From: Akkermansia muciniphila
GTDB taxonomy: Bacteria; Verrucomicrobiota; Verrucomicrobiia; Verrucomicrobiales; Akkermansiaceae
DNA length: 58,081 nucleotides
Reading direction: 5' to 3'
NCBI RefSeq assembly: GCF_018709685.1
Contig: NZ_JABDHQ010000015.1
Span: 1 to 58,081 of the forward strand
Part shown: one piece after another, positions 42,872-51,802 of the stretch
Layout of the letters: the number at the start of each line of letters is the position of its first letter
Numbering within the stretch: position 1 is the stretch's first letter
Translations under genes and position numbers: made by a program
Notes under the pieces: model-generated
Databases searched by the model: none
Seen by the model: the letters and a program-made list of their open reading frames with translations, nothing else
Told to the model about the DNA's origin: nothing

Positions 42872-42904
42872 ATCCTCCCGGCCTTGGGGCCGGGGGGATT
42901 TTTT
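42872..42904 (+). terminator. Intrinsic terminator after the symporter gene
   Basis: ATCCTCCCGGCC (42872-42883) pairs with GGCCGGGGGGAT (42888-42899) with one G-U wobble and loop TTGG; six T follow. Confidence 0.8.
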
Positions 42905-43152
42905 GTGTCTGGAAGAAGGGCTGTTTTTTCTTGGAACCGTTTGAAATGAAAATGGATGTCAAAACGGATGACACATTGCTTCTCGTTGTTTCTTAATACA
43001 TTGTTCCGGAAATTGGAAAAATGGGATTTTTTTTTCATCTATTGCGTGAACCCGGAGTGTGCGTTCGAGTCAAATCCCTTGTTGACGTCACTTGAATAAA
43101 AAACGCCGACAAGGAAATAATTAAAAGGAAACACTCTATCTCTGCTGATGAT
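42905..43152. other. Leader region of the PEP-CTERM gene at 43153
   Basis: The stretch is AT-rich with a TGACGTCA palindrome (43083-43090) overlapping TTGACG. A loose promoter TTGAAT (43092-43097), 18 bases, AATAAT is possible. I see no gene in it. GTTCGAGTC at 43063-43071 looks like a tRNA T-loop but no T stem or cloverleaf fits. Confidence 0.35.
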
Positions 43153-44010
43153 ATGAAAATGCGTTTATGTGTACTGTCGCTCCTTGCTCTTCTGTGCTCC
43201 GCACCGGGATGGGGGAAGACGACAATGATTTCGTTCGGAGAAAGTTCCAACACTTACTCCGCTCCGTGGAACCTGGCCAGCGGCGCCGTATCCGGTACCA
43301 GCCGCGGCACTTCCTCCCTGACGGCAACAGACAATACGAATTCCCTGATCAAGGTAACCTACACGGCTGGCGGTTTGCTCGGCGTATCCCAGGCGACCAA
43401 CGCCCCCCTGTCCTTCACGGGCGTGACCACCACGATCGGAAGCGGGGGCCTGAACATGTGGAAGCAGGCTTATGGCTATGACCTGGATTCCTCCAAGACC
43501 GCCCGCGGCTGGAATGAAAACCTCGTCCTCGGCGTAGGCGGCCTGGTCACTCCCGGTCAGATCAACGTTACCGGATTCCAGGCCAATAATTCCTACACGA
43601 TGTCTTCCGTATTTACCGTAAGCGGTCTGGCCAACGTAGCCACCTGGGGGACGAACAGTCCCGTGACTCTGACCGGAAACGGACTCACCGTCAAGAATAT
43701 CTACCTGGCCGGCACCAACGGACAGGTGGTTGACCTGCTCCACATTGGCAGCGGCAGCCTGGCTACCCTGCTTTCCGGGGGAACGTTCATGCTGACATGG
43801 CAGTTTGAAACCTCCGCCGGTTTCAATCCCACTTCCGACGTGTCCATGCAATTCGCCGACAGCCTGCTCAATTTGGGCGGCAACTACGGCGTCTCCGCCA
43901 TGGCGGTGACGAACGGAATGCCCAACCTGACGGTTCCGGAACCGGCCACGGCCTCCCTGAGCCTGCTGGGACTGGCCGCCCTGCTGATGCGCCGCCGCCG
44001 CTCCCGCTGA
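43153..44010 (+). CDS. PEP-CTERM sorting domain protein
   Basis: The 285-residue secreted protein has a signal peptide (MKMRLCVLSLLALLCSAPGWG), a Gly/Ser/Thr-rich beta body and a C-terminal VPEPATASLSLLGLAALLMR tag with an RRRR cluster. The body is not visibly similar to the pair at 10675-12471. Its function is unknown. The gene is monocistronic, closed by the bidirectional terminator at 44042-44073. Confidence 0.9.
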   Translation: MKMRLCVLSLLALLCSAPGWGKTTMISFGESSNTYSAPWNLASGAVSGTSRGTSSLTATDNTNSLIKVTYTAGGLLGVSQATNAPLSFTGVTTTIGSGGLNMWKQAYGYDLDSSKTARGWNENLVLGVGGLVTPGQINVTGFQANNSYTMSSVFTVSGLANVATWGTNSPVTLTGNGLTVKNIYLAGTNGQVVDLLHIGSGSLATLLSGGTFMLTWQFETSAGFNPTSDVSMQFADSLLNLGGNYGVSAMAVTNGMPNLTVPEPATASLSLLGLAALLMRRRRSR

Positions 44011-44041
44011 ACCTGTTTCAGCAGAAAATGACTCATGGTTT

Positions 44042-44073
44042 AAAGGCAGCCGGTGAAACACCCGGCTGCCTTT
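44042..44073. terminator. Bidirectional terminator
   Basis: AAAGGCAGCCGG (44042-44053) and CCGGCTGCCTTT (44062-44073) pair perfectly, with A and T runs at the ends. It serves the PEP-CTERM gene on the plus strand and the helicase gene on the minus strand; its 3' arm touches the helicase stop codon. Confidence 0.75.
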
Positions 44074-46079
44074 TAGTCGTCTTCCAGCAGCATGCTGCGG
44101 AGGGAGTCAAAGAAGTTTCCGGACTCCTCCTCCGTGGCTTCCGCGTTCATCAGGTCGTCCCACTTGGCATACTCCATGAGGTGGGGCGGAATCTCGCTCA
44201 GGAAGGAGGAGCGCTGGCAGGGCATGCGGTCTCCGTAGCGCAGGCGCGTGGAACAATAGGTCAGCATGAGCTTTTCCTGCGCGCGGGTGATGCCCACGTA
44301 AAGCAGGCGGCGTTCCTCGTCACAGTTGCCGTCTTCCAGGGAACGCTTGTGGGGCAGGATGCCTTCTTCCAGCCCCACCAGGTAGACGACGGGGAATTCC
44401 AGTCCCTTGGCGGCGTGCATGGTGATCAGGCACACGCCGGGCTTGTTCTCCACGTCGTCGTCATTATCTTCCTTGTCCAGGGTGACCTGGGCCAGGTAGT
44501 CCCGGAGGGTTTTTCCGGGCTGCCAGAAGTTGCGGAGGGAGGCCTTCACGTCCCCGATGGAGACGAGGCGCTTCTGGATTTCAGCTTCCGTCTTGCACAG
44601 GCGCGTTACATAATCGCTGAACCCGGTTTCCTCAATGAGCTGCTCCATGGCGTCGCCGAAGTCCGTTTCCTTGTCCTGGAAGATGTCAATGTACCTGGCG
44701 ATCAGTTCATTGAACTCCTGCACGCTGTTGCGGGCGCGGGTGGAAAGGGTCGCCAGGAATTCCTCGTCCTGCAGGGCGGCCCAGACGCTGTTGCCATGTT
44801 CCCGGCTCCAGTCAATGGCCAGGTGGCTGGTCAGCTCGCTGATGCCGCGCGGGGGCGTATTCAGGATGCGCAGCAGGTATTCGTCCGCCTGCGGGTTCTC
44901 AATCGTCGCCAGGTAGGAAATGAGGTCCTTCACCTCCTTGCGGTCAAAGAAGCTCTGCGCCCCCACCATGCGGTAGGGGATTTTGTGCTCCCGGAGCGTC
45001 TGTTCAATGATGCGGCTCTGGGTGTTGGCCCGGAACAGGATGGCGAAGTCCTCCCAGGGACGCTCCTCCTGCCTGCGGACGTTTTCAATGTCCGTGATGA
45101 TGAACTCCGCCTCCTCCGCGTCTCCGGGCATGGAAATCAGGCGCACGGCTTCCCCGCCTCCCTTGTGGGCGCGCAGCGTCTTGTCCCTGCGGCCCAGGTT
45201 GTGGCGGATCAGCGCATTGGCCGCGTCCAGGATGGGGGCGGTGCAGCGGTAATTCTCCTCCAGCTTGATGACGGTGGGATTCGGGAAAAAGCGTTCGAAC
45301 TCCAGGATATTGCTGATCTGGGCGCCGCGCCAGCCGTAAATGGACTGGTCGTCGTCCCCCACCACGCAGACATTGTGCGCCGGGCCCACCAGATGGCCCA
45401 GCAGGCTCATCTGGAGGCTGTTGGTATCCTGGAACTCATCCACCGTAATATAGCGGAAGCGCTGCTGCCAGGCTTCCCGCACGTCCGGATGTTCCTTCAG
45501 CAGCTTGTCCGCCAGGATCAGCAGGTCGTCAAAATCCACGGAGTTCTGTGCCTGGAGCTCCCGCTGGTAGGAGGCGGCGATGTTGGCCGTCAGGTTGTCT
45601 TCAATGGAGTCCAGCCCCAGGCCGCTGTTCTTCATCCGGCTCATGGCGGAAAGGACGTCCTTGGGGCCGATCTTTTCCGTAATGCCTCCGTGGCGGACAA
45701 TCAGGCGCCGGATCAGGCCGCTCTGCTCGGAACCGCTGTAAATGGTGAAATTGGTTTTGTACCCCAGGCGCCCGATGTCTTCCCGCAGGATGCGCACGCA
45801 GAGGGAATGGAAGGTGCTCACCATGATCTGGCGCGCCGCCTTCCGCTCCACCATCTGGCCCACGCGTTCCCGCATTTCCAGGGCGGCCTTGTTCGTGAAC
45901 GTGACGGCCAGGATGCTTTTGGGGCTGATGCCGCGGTCCACCATGTGGGCGATGCGGCAGGTGACGGTGCGCGTCTTGCCCGTTCCGGCCCCGGCCAGAA
46001 TGAGCACAGGCCCCTGCAGGGTCTGCACGGCCTTCCTCTGGGCCGTGTTCAGGCTATCCATGGAAAAGGACTTTCCCAT
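44073..46079 (-). CDS. UvrD/Rep-family ATP-dependent DNA helicase
   Basis: The 668-residue superfamily 1A helicase has Walker A AGAGTGKT (30-37), VTFTNKAALEMRERV, TFHSLCVRILRE, DEFQDTNSLQMSLL (Walker B), VVGDDDQSIYGWRGA, and the C-terminal ITMHAAKGLEFPVVYLVGLE and EERRLLYVGITRAQEKL. All catalytic motifs are present. It unwinds DNA 3'-5' in repair or replication restart. Rep, PcrA and UvrD are hard to separate by eye; the length fits Rep. The fmt stop lies immediately upstream, so the two genes are adjacent on one transcript. Confidence 0.94.
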   Translation of the reverse strand: MGKSFSMDSLNTAQRKAVQTLQGPVLILAGAGTGKTRTVTCRIAHMVDRGISPKSILAVTFTNKAALEMRERVGQMVERKAARQIMVSTFHSLCVRILREDIGRLGYKTNFTIYSGSEQSGLIRRLIVRHGGITEKIGPKDVLSAMSRMKNSGLGLDSIEDNLTANIAASYQRELQAQNSVDFDDLLILADKLLKEHPDVREAWQQRFRYITVDEFQDTNSLQMSLLGHLVGPAHNVCVVGDDDQSIYGWRGAQISNILEFERFFPNPTVIKLEENYRCTAPILDAANALIRHNLGRRDKTLRAHKGGGEAVRLISMPGDAEEAEFIITDIENVRRQEERPWEDFAILFRANTQSRIIEQTLREHKIPYRMVGAQSFFDRKEVKDLISYLATIENPQADEYLLRILNTPPRGISELTSHLAIDWSREHGNSVWAALQDEEFLATLSTRARNSVQEFNELIARYIDIFQDKETDFGDAMEQLIEETGFSDYVTRLCKTEAEIQKRLVSIGDVKASLRNFWQPGKTLRDYLAQVTLDKEDNDDDVENKPGVCLITMHAAKGLEFPVVYLVGLEEGILPHKRSLEDGNCDEERRLLYVGITRAQEKLMLTYCSTRLRYGDRMPCQRSSFLSEIPPHLMEYAKWDDLMNAEATEEESGNFFDSLRSMLLEDD

Positions 46080-47024
46080 TTACACGTCGAAGTGGATATC
46101 TTTCAAATTCGGGTGCCCGGCAATCAGCTGGGAGATACTCATGCGCGTGCTGCCTTCCAGCTGAACCTCCGTCACCAGCAGGCCGCCGCTTCCGCAGGCG
46201 ATCAGCAGCCCCGGTTCTCCAGCGGAAAGCACCTGGCCCGGTTTCCCCTGCGCCTCCGGAACGATGGTGAAGCCGGGGAAAATTTTCATGTTGCGGATGC
46301 GGTTCTTGCGGTTCCAATAATTGGTGAAGGTGCCGGGCCAGGGGTCATACGCCCGGATCATGCGGCCTATTTCCTCCGCGGTGCGCGTCCAGTCAATCTT
46401 GCCGTCCGCCCGCAGGAGCTTGGGAGCGTACGTGGCCAGGAACTCCTGCTGCGGAACACGGGTGGCGGTTCCTTTTTCAATGGAGTGGATGGCCGGGAGC
46501 AGAACGTCCGGCGTCATCTGCGCCAGCTTGTCGTGCAGGGTTCCTCCGGTTTCCGTTCCTTCCAGCGGGGTGCTGATCTGGGCGATGATGTCCCCGGCGT
46601 CCAGCTTTTTGACAATGTGCATGATCGTGATACCCGTGTGGGAATCTCCGGACTTGATGGCGGACTGGATGCAGGCGGCCCCGCGGTGGCGCGGCAGCAG
46701 GGAGGCGTGCGCGTTAATGCAGCCCATGGGAGCCAGGTCAATCACCTCCTGGCTCAGAATCTGTCCGTAGGCCATGACGGCAATCAGGTCCGGGTTCAGC
46801 CTCCTGAGGCTGACCAGCGCGTCCGCCGTCCGCAGGGAATGCGGCTGGAGCACGGGGATGCCCGCTTCCCTGGCAAGGTTCTTGATGGCGGGAGCCGTAA
46901 GCACCTGGTGCCTGCCCACGGGGCGGTCAGGCTGCGTAACCAGGCCTACCAGGTCCGTGTTACGGATCAGGCTGCGGAAGGCGGGAATGGCAATGTCGCC
47001 TGTGCCCATGAAGACGATGCGCAT
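46080..47024 (-). CDS. fmt: Methionyl-tRNA formyltransferase
   Basis: The 314-residue protein from MRIVFMGTGDIAIPAFRSLI formylates initiator Met-tRNA. It has NAHASLLPRHRGAACIQSAI with the catalytic Asn and His, the GITIMHIVKKLDAGDIIAQ segment with the catalytic Asp, and a C-terminal OB domain (LRADGKIDWTRTAEEIGRMI). The start at 47024 is chosen because the N-terminal strand begins there. It is followed directly by the helicase gene and is divergent from the glycosyltransferase gene. Confidence 0.96.
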   Translation of the reverse strand: MRIVFMGTGDIAIPAFRSLIRNTDLVGLVTQPDRPVGRHQVLTAPAIKNLAREAGIPVLQPHSLRTADALVSLRRLNPDLIAVMAYGQILSQEVIDLAPMGCINAHASLLPRHRGAACIQSAIKSGDSHTGITIMHIVKKLDAGDIIAQISTPLEGTETGGTLHDKLAQMTPDVLLPAIHSIEKGTATRVPQQEFLATYAPKLLRADGKIDWTRTAEEIGRMIRAYDPWPGTFTNYWNRKNRIRNMKIFPGFTIVPEAQGKPGQVLSAGEPGLLIACGSGGLLVTEVQLEGSTRMSISQLIAGHPNLKDIHFDV

Positions 47025-47223
47025 GGCTGAAAGCTTGCCCTGACGGCCTGCGCAGGTCAATGTTAAATCCGGATTCGGCAGGGGAATATTGGCGCTGGAA
47101 GGCCATTTTTACGGTTCCTTTCCGTCCCGCAGCGGCCGGGAAAAGGGCGGGGAATGTCCCGCATGGCCGTTTCCCTGCAAGAAGTTCTTTCCGATTGGGC
47201 CGGATATGGTATATCCTTGCTTC

Positions 47224-48351
47224 ATGGAGAAAGGAAGGCTGCCGCGCATTCTGATTCTGACTGCAGGGTACGGGGAAGGGCACCATTCCGCGGCCCGAGG
47301 CGTGCGTGATGCGCTGGCGGGGCGCGCGGAAGTCCGCGTGACGGACCTGTGCGCGGAGGCCATGCCCGGCATGTTCCGCGTGACCCGCGCCGCGTACCTC
47401 TGGATCATTTCCCGCACCCCGCGCCTCTGGAAGCTGATGTATGAGGTGAGCGACAGGCGCAACCTGGCGGAGAAGCCCGTCAAGGGGCTGGGCCCGGTGG
47501 AACATCTGCTGGAACGCCTGCTGCGGGAATGGAAGCCGGACGCCGTTGTCTCCACGTACATGGTGTATCCTTACATGCTGGATTCCCTGGCGGCCCGTAC
47601 CGGGAAGGCCGTGCCGTACCTGACCGTCGTGACGGACTCCTGCGTGATCAACAAGTCCTGGCTGTGTTCGGAATCCCCGCTGTGGGCCGTAACGGATCCC
47701 TGGACGCGGGAAATCATGGTGGAAAAGGGCCTTCCGCCGGACAGGCTGCGCGTGACGGGATTTCCCGTCAATCCCGGCCTGGGCGCGCTGGCGCGGGAGC
47801 ATCCCGTTTCCTGGAGGGAGGGGGAGCCGTTCCGCGTGCTTTACTTTGCCCAGCGTTCCGCACGGCATGCCCGCGCGGAGCTGGAAGCCATGCTGGAGGC
47901 GGACCCCGCCATCAGCGTGACCTGCATACTGGGGCGCCGGTTCAGGCGCATTTACCCCCGTATACGGGAGTTGCGCGCCAGGTACGGGCGCAGGCTGACG
48001 GTGCGCGGCTGGACGCGCCGCGTGCCCTCCTACCTTTCAGCCAGCCATGTGGTGGTGGGGAAGGCCGGGGGAGCCACGGTGCATGAGGTGCTGGCGGCCG
48101 CGCGGCCCATGCTGGTCAACTTCCTTCTTCCGGGCCAGGAAGAGGGCAACGCTCGCCTGCTGGAAAGGCTGGGCGGCGGACGCCATGTTCCGGATGCACG
48201 CGCCCTGGCCTCCGCCCTGGCTGGGATGATGGCGGACGGCGGCGCGCCATGGCGGCGCATGCATGAAAATTTATTGAAGGCGAATATGACCGGAGGAAGC
48301 GGGCGGATAGCGGATTTGGTCTTGAAACTGGCGCAGGAACGTACTAACTGA
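47224..48351 (+). CDS. MGDG synthase-like / diacylglycerol glycosyltransferase
   Basis: The 375-residue protein from MEKGRLPRILILTAGYGEGH has the MGDG_synth N-terminal domain (ILTAGYGEGHHSAARGVRDA) and a GT28-type C-terminal half (SASHVVVGKAGGATVHEVLA, LPGQEEGNARLLERLGGG). Such enzymes add a sugar to diacylglycerol in the inner leaflet, as UgtP and MGD1 do. It precedes coaX by 5 bases and may be transcribed with it. The exact sugar is unknown. Confidence 0.86.
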   Translation: MEKGRLPRILILTAGYGEGHHSAARGVRDALAGRAEVRVTDLCAEAMPGMFRVTRAAYLWIISRTPRLWKLMYEVSDRRNLAEKPVKGLGPVEHLLERLLREWKPDAVVSTYMVYPYMLDSLAARTGKAVPYLTVVTDSCVINKSWLCSESPLWAVTDPWTREIMVEKGLPPDRLRVTGFPVNPGLGALAREHPVSWREGEPFRVLYFAQRSARHARAELEAMLEADPAISVTCILGRRFRRIYPRIRELRARYGRRLTVRGWTRRVPSYLSASHVVVGKAGGATVHEVLAAARPMLVNFLLPGQEEGNARLLERLGGGRHVPDARALASALAGMMADGGAPWRRMHENLLKANMTGGSGRIADLVLKLAQERTN

Positions 48352-48356
48352 TTCCC

Positions 48357-49085
48357 GTGACCTATCTGCTGATTGACAATTCCAACACGCGCACCAAGTT
48401 CGTGCTCTCCACGCCGGACGCCCTGCTGCCGGAACGGTACATGATTCCCACCCGGGAGGTGAGCGAGGAACGGCTGGATGAAGTACTTTCCGGCGTGCGT
48501 TATGATGCCGCCGTGGTGTGCTCCGTGGTGCCGCGCGTGGCGGAAGCGCTGAAAAACTGGATGGTCAGGCCGTGCCACTTCCTCTCCTGTGATTCCAGGC
48601 TGAACGTGGGCATTGACTATCCGCACCCGCGCCAGATAGGCGCTGACAGGCTGGCGAATGCCGTAGGCGCGGTGGCGTATTACGGGTACCCGTGCGTCGT
48701 GGTGGACTTCGGCACCGCAGTGACCTTTGACGTGATCGGCCCCGAATGCACGTACAAGGGCGGCGTGATCGCTCCGGGGCTTGCCAGCATGGGAGATTAC
48801 CTGGCGCGCAATACCGCGCTCCTTCCCGCCATTGACCCCCAGGAGCCTTCCCGCGTCATCGGAACCAGCACGGTGGAGGCCATGCAGTCCGGCGCCGTGT
48901 ACGGCTACCGGGGGCTGGTGAAGGAAATCCTGGCCCGGCTGGAAGGGGAGCTGGGCGTCCGGCCCGCCGTGGTGGCTACGGGCGGGGATGCCGCGCTGAT
49001 CGCCAGGGGCGTGGAACGCATTGACCGCGTGGACCCGGATATTACGCTGAACGGGCTGCGCATGGCGGCCTCCCTGAATCTTTGA
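48357..49085 (+). CDS. coaX: Type III pantothenate kinase
   Basis: The 242-residue protein catalyses the first step of CoA synthesis. It starts at GTG 48357 (no ATG fits), 5 bases after the glycosyltransferase stop. LLIDNSNTRTKFVLS is the phosphate loop, QIGADRLANAVGAVAYYG and CVVVDFGTAVTFDVIGP carry the catalytic Asp residues, and GGVIAPGLASMGDYLA follows. All core motifs of the type III (CoaX) fold are present. The following acpP has its own promoter. Confidence 0.96.
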   Translation: MTYLLIDNSNTRTKFVLSTPDALLPERYMIPTREVSEERLDEVLSGVRYDAAVVCSVVPRVAEALKNWMVRPCHFLSCDSRLNVGIDYPHPRQIGADRLANAVGAVAYYGYPCVVVDFGTAVTFDVIGPECTYKGGVIAPGLASMGDYLARNTALLPAIDPQEPSRVIGTSTVEAMQSGAVYGYRGLVKEILARLEGELGVRPAVVATGGDAALIARGVERIDRVDPDITLNGLRMAASLNL

Positions 49086-49165
49086 AGAACGGGCAAGGAA
49101 CTGGACAGGAGTTCATTACTTCCGGAAAAACGGCCGGATGACACGTAAAAACTCACAAATAGGTG

Positions 49166-49194
49166 TTGCAAATTGCGTATACCCCATGTAGTAT
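49166..49194 (+). promoter_or_regulatory. Promoter of acpP
   Basis: TTGCAA (49166-49171), a 17-base spacer and TAGTAT (49189-49194) lie 25 bases before the acpP ATG. Spacing is ideal. Confidence 0.6.
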
Positions 49195-49218
49195 TCATGA
49201 ACCTTAACAATAAATATC

Positions 49219-49461
49219 ATGTCTGACAACAGCATCGAAGAAAAAGTAAGAAGTATCATCGTTGACCAACTTGGCGTTGAATCCGATAAAGTGACTGCTG
49301 ATGCGAAATTCATCGAGGATCTCGGTGCTGATTCGCTGGATACCGTTGAACTCGTGATGGCTTTCGAAGAAAACTTTGACATTGAAGTGCCCGACGAAGA
49401 AGCTGAAAAGCTCCAGTCCGTTGCCGACGTGGTTGCCTACATCGAAAAGGTTCAGGGTTAA
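49219..49461 (+). CDS. acpP: Acyl carrier protein
   Basis: The 80-residue acidic protein carries growing fatty acyl chains on 4'-phosphopantetheine. [20 protein letters not shown] has the DSL motif whose serine takes the prosthetic group, and the helix III sequence [20 protein letters not shown] is standard. A complete, single gene with its own promoter and terminator; no other fab genes are adjacent, which differs from the usual fabD-fabG-acpP-fabF order. No Shine-Dalgarno precedes the ATG. Confidence 0.98.
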   Translation: MSDNSIEEKVRSIIVDQLGVESDKVTADAKFIEDLGADSLDTVELVMAFEENFDIEVPDEEAEKLQSVADVVAYIEKVQG

Positions 49462-49490
49462 GTTGAACTGCTAAAATCCTTTATTACAAG

Positions 49491-49528
49491 AGCGGCTTCC
49501 CTGTCCCAGGCAAGGAAGCCGCTTTTTT
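49491..49528 (+). terminator. Intrinsic terminator after acpP
   Basis: AGCGGCTTCC (49491-49500) and GGAAGCCGCT (49514-49523) pair perfectly, followed by a T run to 49528. Confidence 0.85.
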
Positions 49529-49555
49529 ATGGAAAGCCCCCAGCTTTCTTCTCTT

Positions 49556-50098
49556 ATGAATGACCTGCCCGCCTTCTCCCGTGACGATATCCGCTATGCG
49601 GCGGAGATGACCCGGGTGATTTATGAACCGGATCGCCGTATTGACACCTTTGGAGATACCAGGTTCAATTTCCTTCTCATCAGCGAGCTGATGGATGAAG
49701 CGGGCGTGGTGCGCGTGCGCAGCGGCTGGGTGGAGGCGGAGAAGCCCAAGATCATCAAGCCTTCCATTTACAATGAAGTCAGTACGGAGGGTTTTTCCGG
49801 TGAGGCCAAACGCTTCTTTGACTGGCTTGCCAAAAATGGCCCGGGTTTCATGACGCTGCTGGAATACGGTTTCAGCTTCAAGAGGTCGGAGGTGAGGGAG
49901 GAAATTCTGCATGAACCCCTTGAGTCCGTGCGCGGGCGCCTGCTGGACCAGGTGCGCAACGGGGAGGATACGTTCATGGCCCTTATTGAGGGGGTGGATG
50001 ACGCATGGGAGGTCTCCCTCTTGAAATTCACTGTGGAAATGATACAAAAATCCCATGAGATCAATATCTTTGACTTCAAGCGCAAGGGCCTTCTTTAG
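49556..50098 (+). CDS. Protein of unknown function, upstream of LysM gene
   Basis: The 180-residue protein is given from ATG 49556 (MNDLPAFSRDDIRYAAEMTR); ATG 49529, right on the acpP terminator T run, is the other candidate. It is acidic and helical-looking with DTFGDTRFNFLLISELMDEA and FMTLLEYGFSFKRSEVREEI. No signal peptide or known motif. Its end overlaps the next gene by 44 bases in another frame. I do not recognise it. Confidence 0.72.
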   Translation: MNDLPAFSRDDIRYAAEMTRVIYEPDRRIDTFGDTRFNFLLISELMDEAGVVRVRSGWVEAEKPKIIKPSIYNEVSTEGFSGEAKRFFDWLAKNGPGFMTLLEYGFSFKRSEVREEILHEPLESVRGRLLDQVRNGEDTFMALIEGVDDAWEVSLLKFTVEMIQKSHEINIFDFKRKGLL

Positions 50099-50831
50099 CC
50101 TGCTGGCGGCGGCCTTCTGCGCCCAGGGAGTTTTGGCGGACGGAGAGAACTATTCCCTCTGGCCTCGCCGTCCGGAAGCCCTGGCGGAGGCGCGCCGCCT
50201 GATGGACCGCGGCACGCTGCCCCAGGCTCTGGAACTGCTCCAGCCCCTGGCGGAGCAGGGAGGCGTGGTGGGGCGCGAGGCGAAGGATCTCATCGGCAGC
50301 CTGCGCATCCGCCAGTTGCTGGACCCCAACGGTCCGGACGTGAAGAAATACACTGTCCGGAGGGGGGATTCCTGGATACGCATGGTCAGGAAGCTGGAAT
50401 GTTCCCAGGCCATGCTGATGCATCTCAACGGCCTGATGGATATTCCCGTCCTGCATGCGGGGGACGTGTTCAAGTACCGTCCGCTGAATTTCCACGTGGT
50501 GGTCAACGTGCCGGAAAAAGAGGTCTGCCTTTACGACGGTAAGAATTTTGTGAAGGGGTACCCTATTCTGGCCATGAGGGATGGCGGGAAAAAGAATGTG
50601 GAAACCGCCGTCAAGGAGGACCAGGCCTCCGTCTCCATTTACAGCAAGCAGTTCCCCTCTGCGGATAAAACGCTGCTGCTGGCGGCGGGCGGGTATGTCA
50701 TTGACGCCTCCCGCGGCGCGCCCCGTTCACCGGGCTTTTATTTAAGCCGGCAGGATTGTAATGAACTGGCCATGCTGACCCGTGCGGGCACCAGGGTGAC
50801 CATTCTCAGGGAGAAGGGAGCGGAGCAGTGA
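50055..50831 (+). CDS. LysM protein with degenerate L,D-transpeptidase-like domain
   Basis: The 258-residue protein has a signal peptide ([20 protein letters not shown]), a short helical repeat ([20 protein letters not shown]), a LysM domain (~99-142, [20 protein letters not shown]) and a YkuD-like region starting [20 protein letters not shown]. Near the end [20 protein letters not shown] aligns with the part after the catalytic SHGCIR of L,D-transpeptidases, but the HGC itself is missing. It probably binds peptidoglycan without crosslinking it. It overlaps the preceding gene by 44 bases and dtd by 4. Confidence 0.84.
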   Translation: MRSISLTSSARAFFSLLAAAFCAQGVLADGENYSLWPRRPEALAEARRLMDRGTLPQALELLQPLAEQGGVVGREAKDLIGSLRIRQLLDPNGPDVKKYTVRRGDSWIRMVRKLECSQAMLMHLNGLMDIPVLHAGDVFKYRPLNFHVVVNVPEKEVCLYDGKNFVKGYPILAMRDGGKKNVETAVKEDQASVSIYSKQFPSADKTLLLAAGGYVIDASRGAPRSPGFYLSRQDCNELAMLTRAGTRVTILREKGAEQ

Positions 50832-51280
50832 GACTGGTCATTCAGCGCGTTACGAAGGCCGCCGTGCACATCGGCGGCGTGTGCGCCGGGAGCACGGGGG
50901 CCGGCCTGCTGATTCTGGCGGGCATTGAAGAAGCGGATACGGAAGAGGATGTGTGCTGGCTTGCCAAAAAGGCGGCGGACATGCGCATTTTTTCCGATGC
51001 GGAGGGGAAGATGAACCTTTCCGCAAGGGAGACGGGCGGAAGCGCGCTGGTGGTGAGCCAGTTTACGCTGCACGCCTCCACCCGGAAGGGCAACAGGCCC
51101 TCCTTCATCCGCGCCGCAAGGCCTGAGCACGCCATTCCGCTGTATGAGCTGTTCAAGGAGGAACTGGCGGATTTGCTGGAAGGCCGGGTGCAGAGCGGGG
51201 AGTTTGGCGCGGACATGCAGGTTTCCCTGGTCAATGACGGGCCGGTAACCATTTTCATGGACTCCCGCAGCAGGGAGTGA
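50828..51280 (+). CDS. dtd: D-aminoacyl-tRNA deacylase
   Basis: The 150-residue protein hydrolyses D-amino acids from mischarged tRNA. It starts at GTG 50828, overlapping the LysM gene stop as [40 protein letters not shown] (with the catalytic Thr loop SQFTL) and the closing [13 protein letters not shown] (with the GP motif region) are all typical. A purine-rich GGGAGCGGA precedes the start, one of the few possible ribosome-binding sites in the window. Confidence 0.95.
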   Translation: MRLVIQRVTKAAVHIGGVCAGSTGAGLLILAGIEEADTEEDVCWLAKKAADMRIFSDAEGKMNLSARETGGSALVVSQFTLHASTRKGNRPSFIRAARPEHAIPLYELFKEELADLLEGRVQSGEFGADMQVSLVNDGPVTIFMDSRSRE

Positions 51281-51409
51281 GGGGGAGGGGTTAGTGAGGA
51301 GAGTTGAGTTGGGAGCGGCCTTGCGGAGTGGGGACTGCCTCCATCCGGAAGTGACAGGGCCAATAAAGGGAAGCCGTACCGTTTTTGCGTTTGGCGCGTA
51401 TAAGGCGCG

Positions 51410-51660
51410 CTGTGAGCAGCCATAAGTACTTGAAAAGGATTGAAATTGGTTGAAGAAGCTTGAAAACACAGGCTTCCGCTCCGGGGTGGAAGGGCCACGG
51501 GGCAATTGAAGAAATAAATGCCTGAAAGGGGCCGTCTTGAATAATTGAAAGGGGCATTTGTCCCATTGGAGATACTTCACCCTTTTCCTTCCCTTGCCTG
51601 ATCTTTTCAGTCACTTAAGGGTCTGCTCTTCCGCCCATTGATGGTTGGTTGCAACGCCGT
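51410..51660. repeat. ~245-bp dispersed repeat, copy B
   Basis: The stretch from CTTGAAAAGGATTGAAATTG through CATTGATGGTTGGTTGCAAC is homologous to 36408-36650, in the same orientation, and again lies between convergent genes (dtd and sdhB). No other gene is seen in 51281-51802. Confidence 0.75.
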
Positions 51661-51737
51661 CTTGCGGAAAGCGGGAATGCTGCACTTGCATCGGTTTCAG
51701 TCTGTTGCGCAGGTTTGCGGCGTTCCTGAACAATAAA

Positions 51738-51774
51738 AGAACTCCCGGCGGGCACGAGCGCCGCCGGGAGTTCT
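51738..51774 (-). terminator. Terminator of the sdh operon
   Basis: AGAACTCCCGGCGG (51738-51751) and CCGCCGGGAGTTCT (51761-51774) pair perfectly over 14 bp. On the minus strand TTTTATTG follows. It lies 29 bases beyond the sdhB stop. Confidence 0.8.
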
Positions 51775-51802
51775 GATTGACGTTTTGAAAAGGGAGCCTG
51801 CC

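Noticed and set aside
43063-43071. GTTCGAGTC like a tRNA T-loop
   Set aside because: No matching T stem, anticodon arm or acceptor stem can be formed around it.
43083-43090. TGACGTCA palindrome upstream of the PEP-CTERM gene
   Set aside because: An 8-bp palindrome is expected by chance in a window this size and no second copy is seen in this gap, so I do not call it an operator.
44028-47030. A 1000-codon plus-strand frame opposite the helicase and fmt
   Set aside because: The minus strand is a complete UvrD-family helicase plus Fmt; the plus frame is an antisense artefact.
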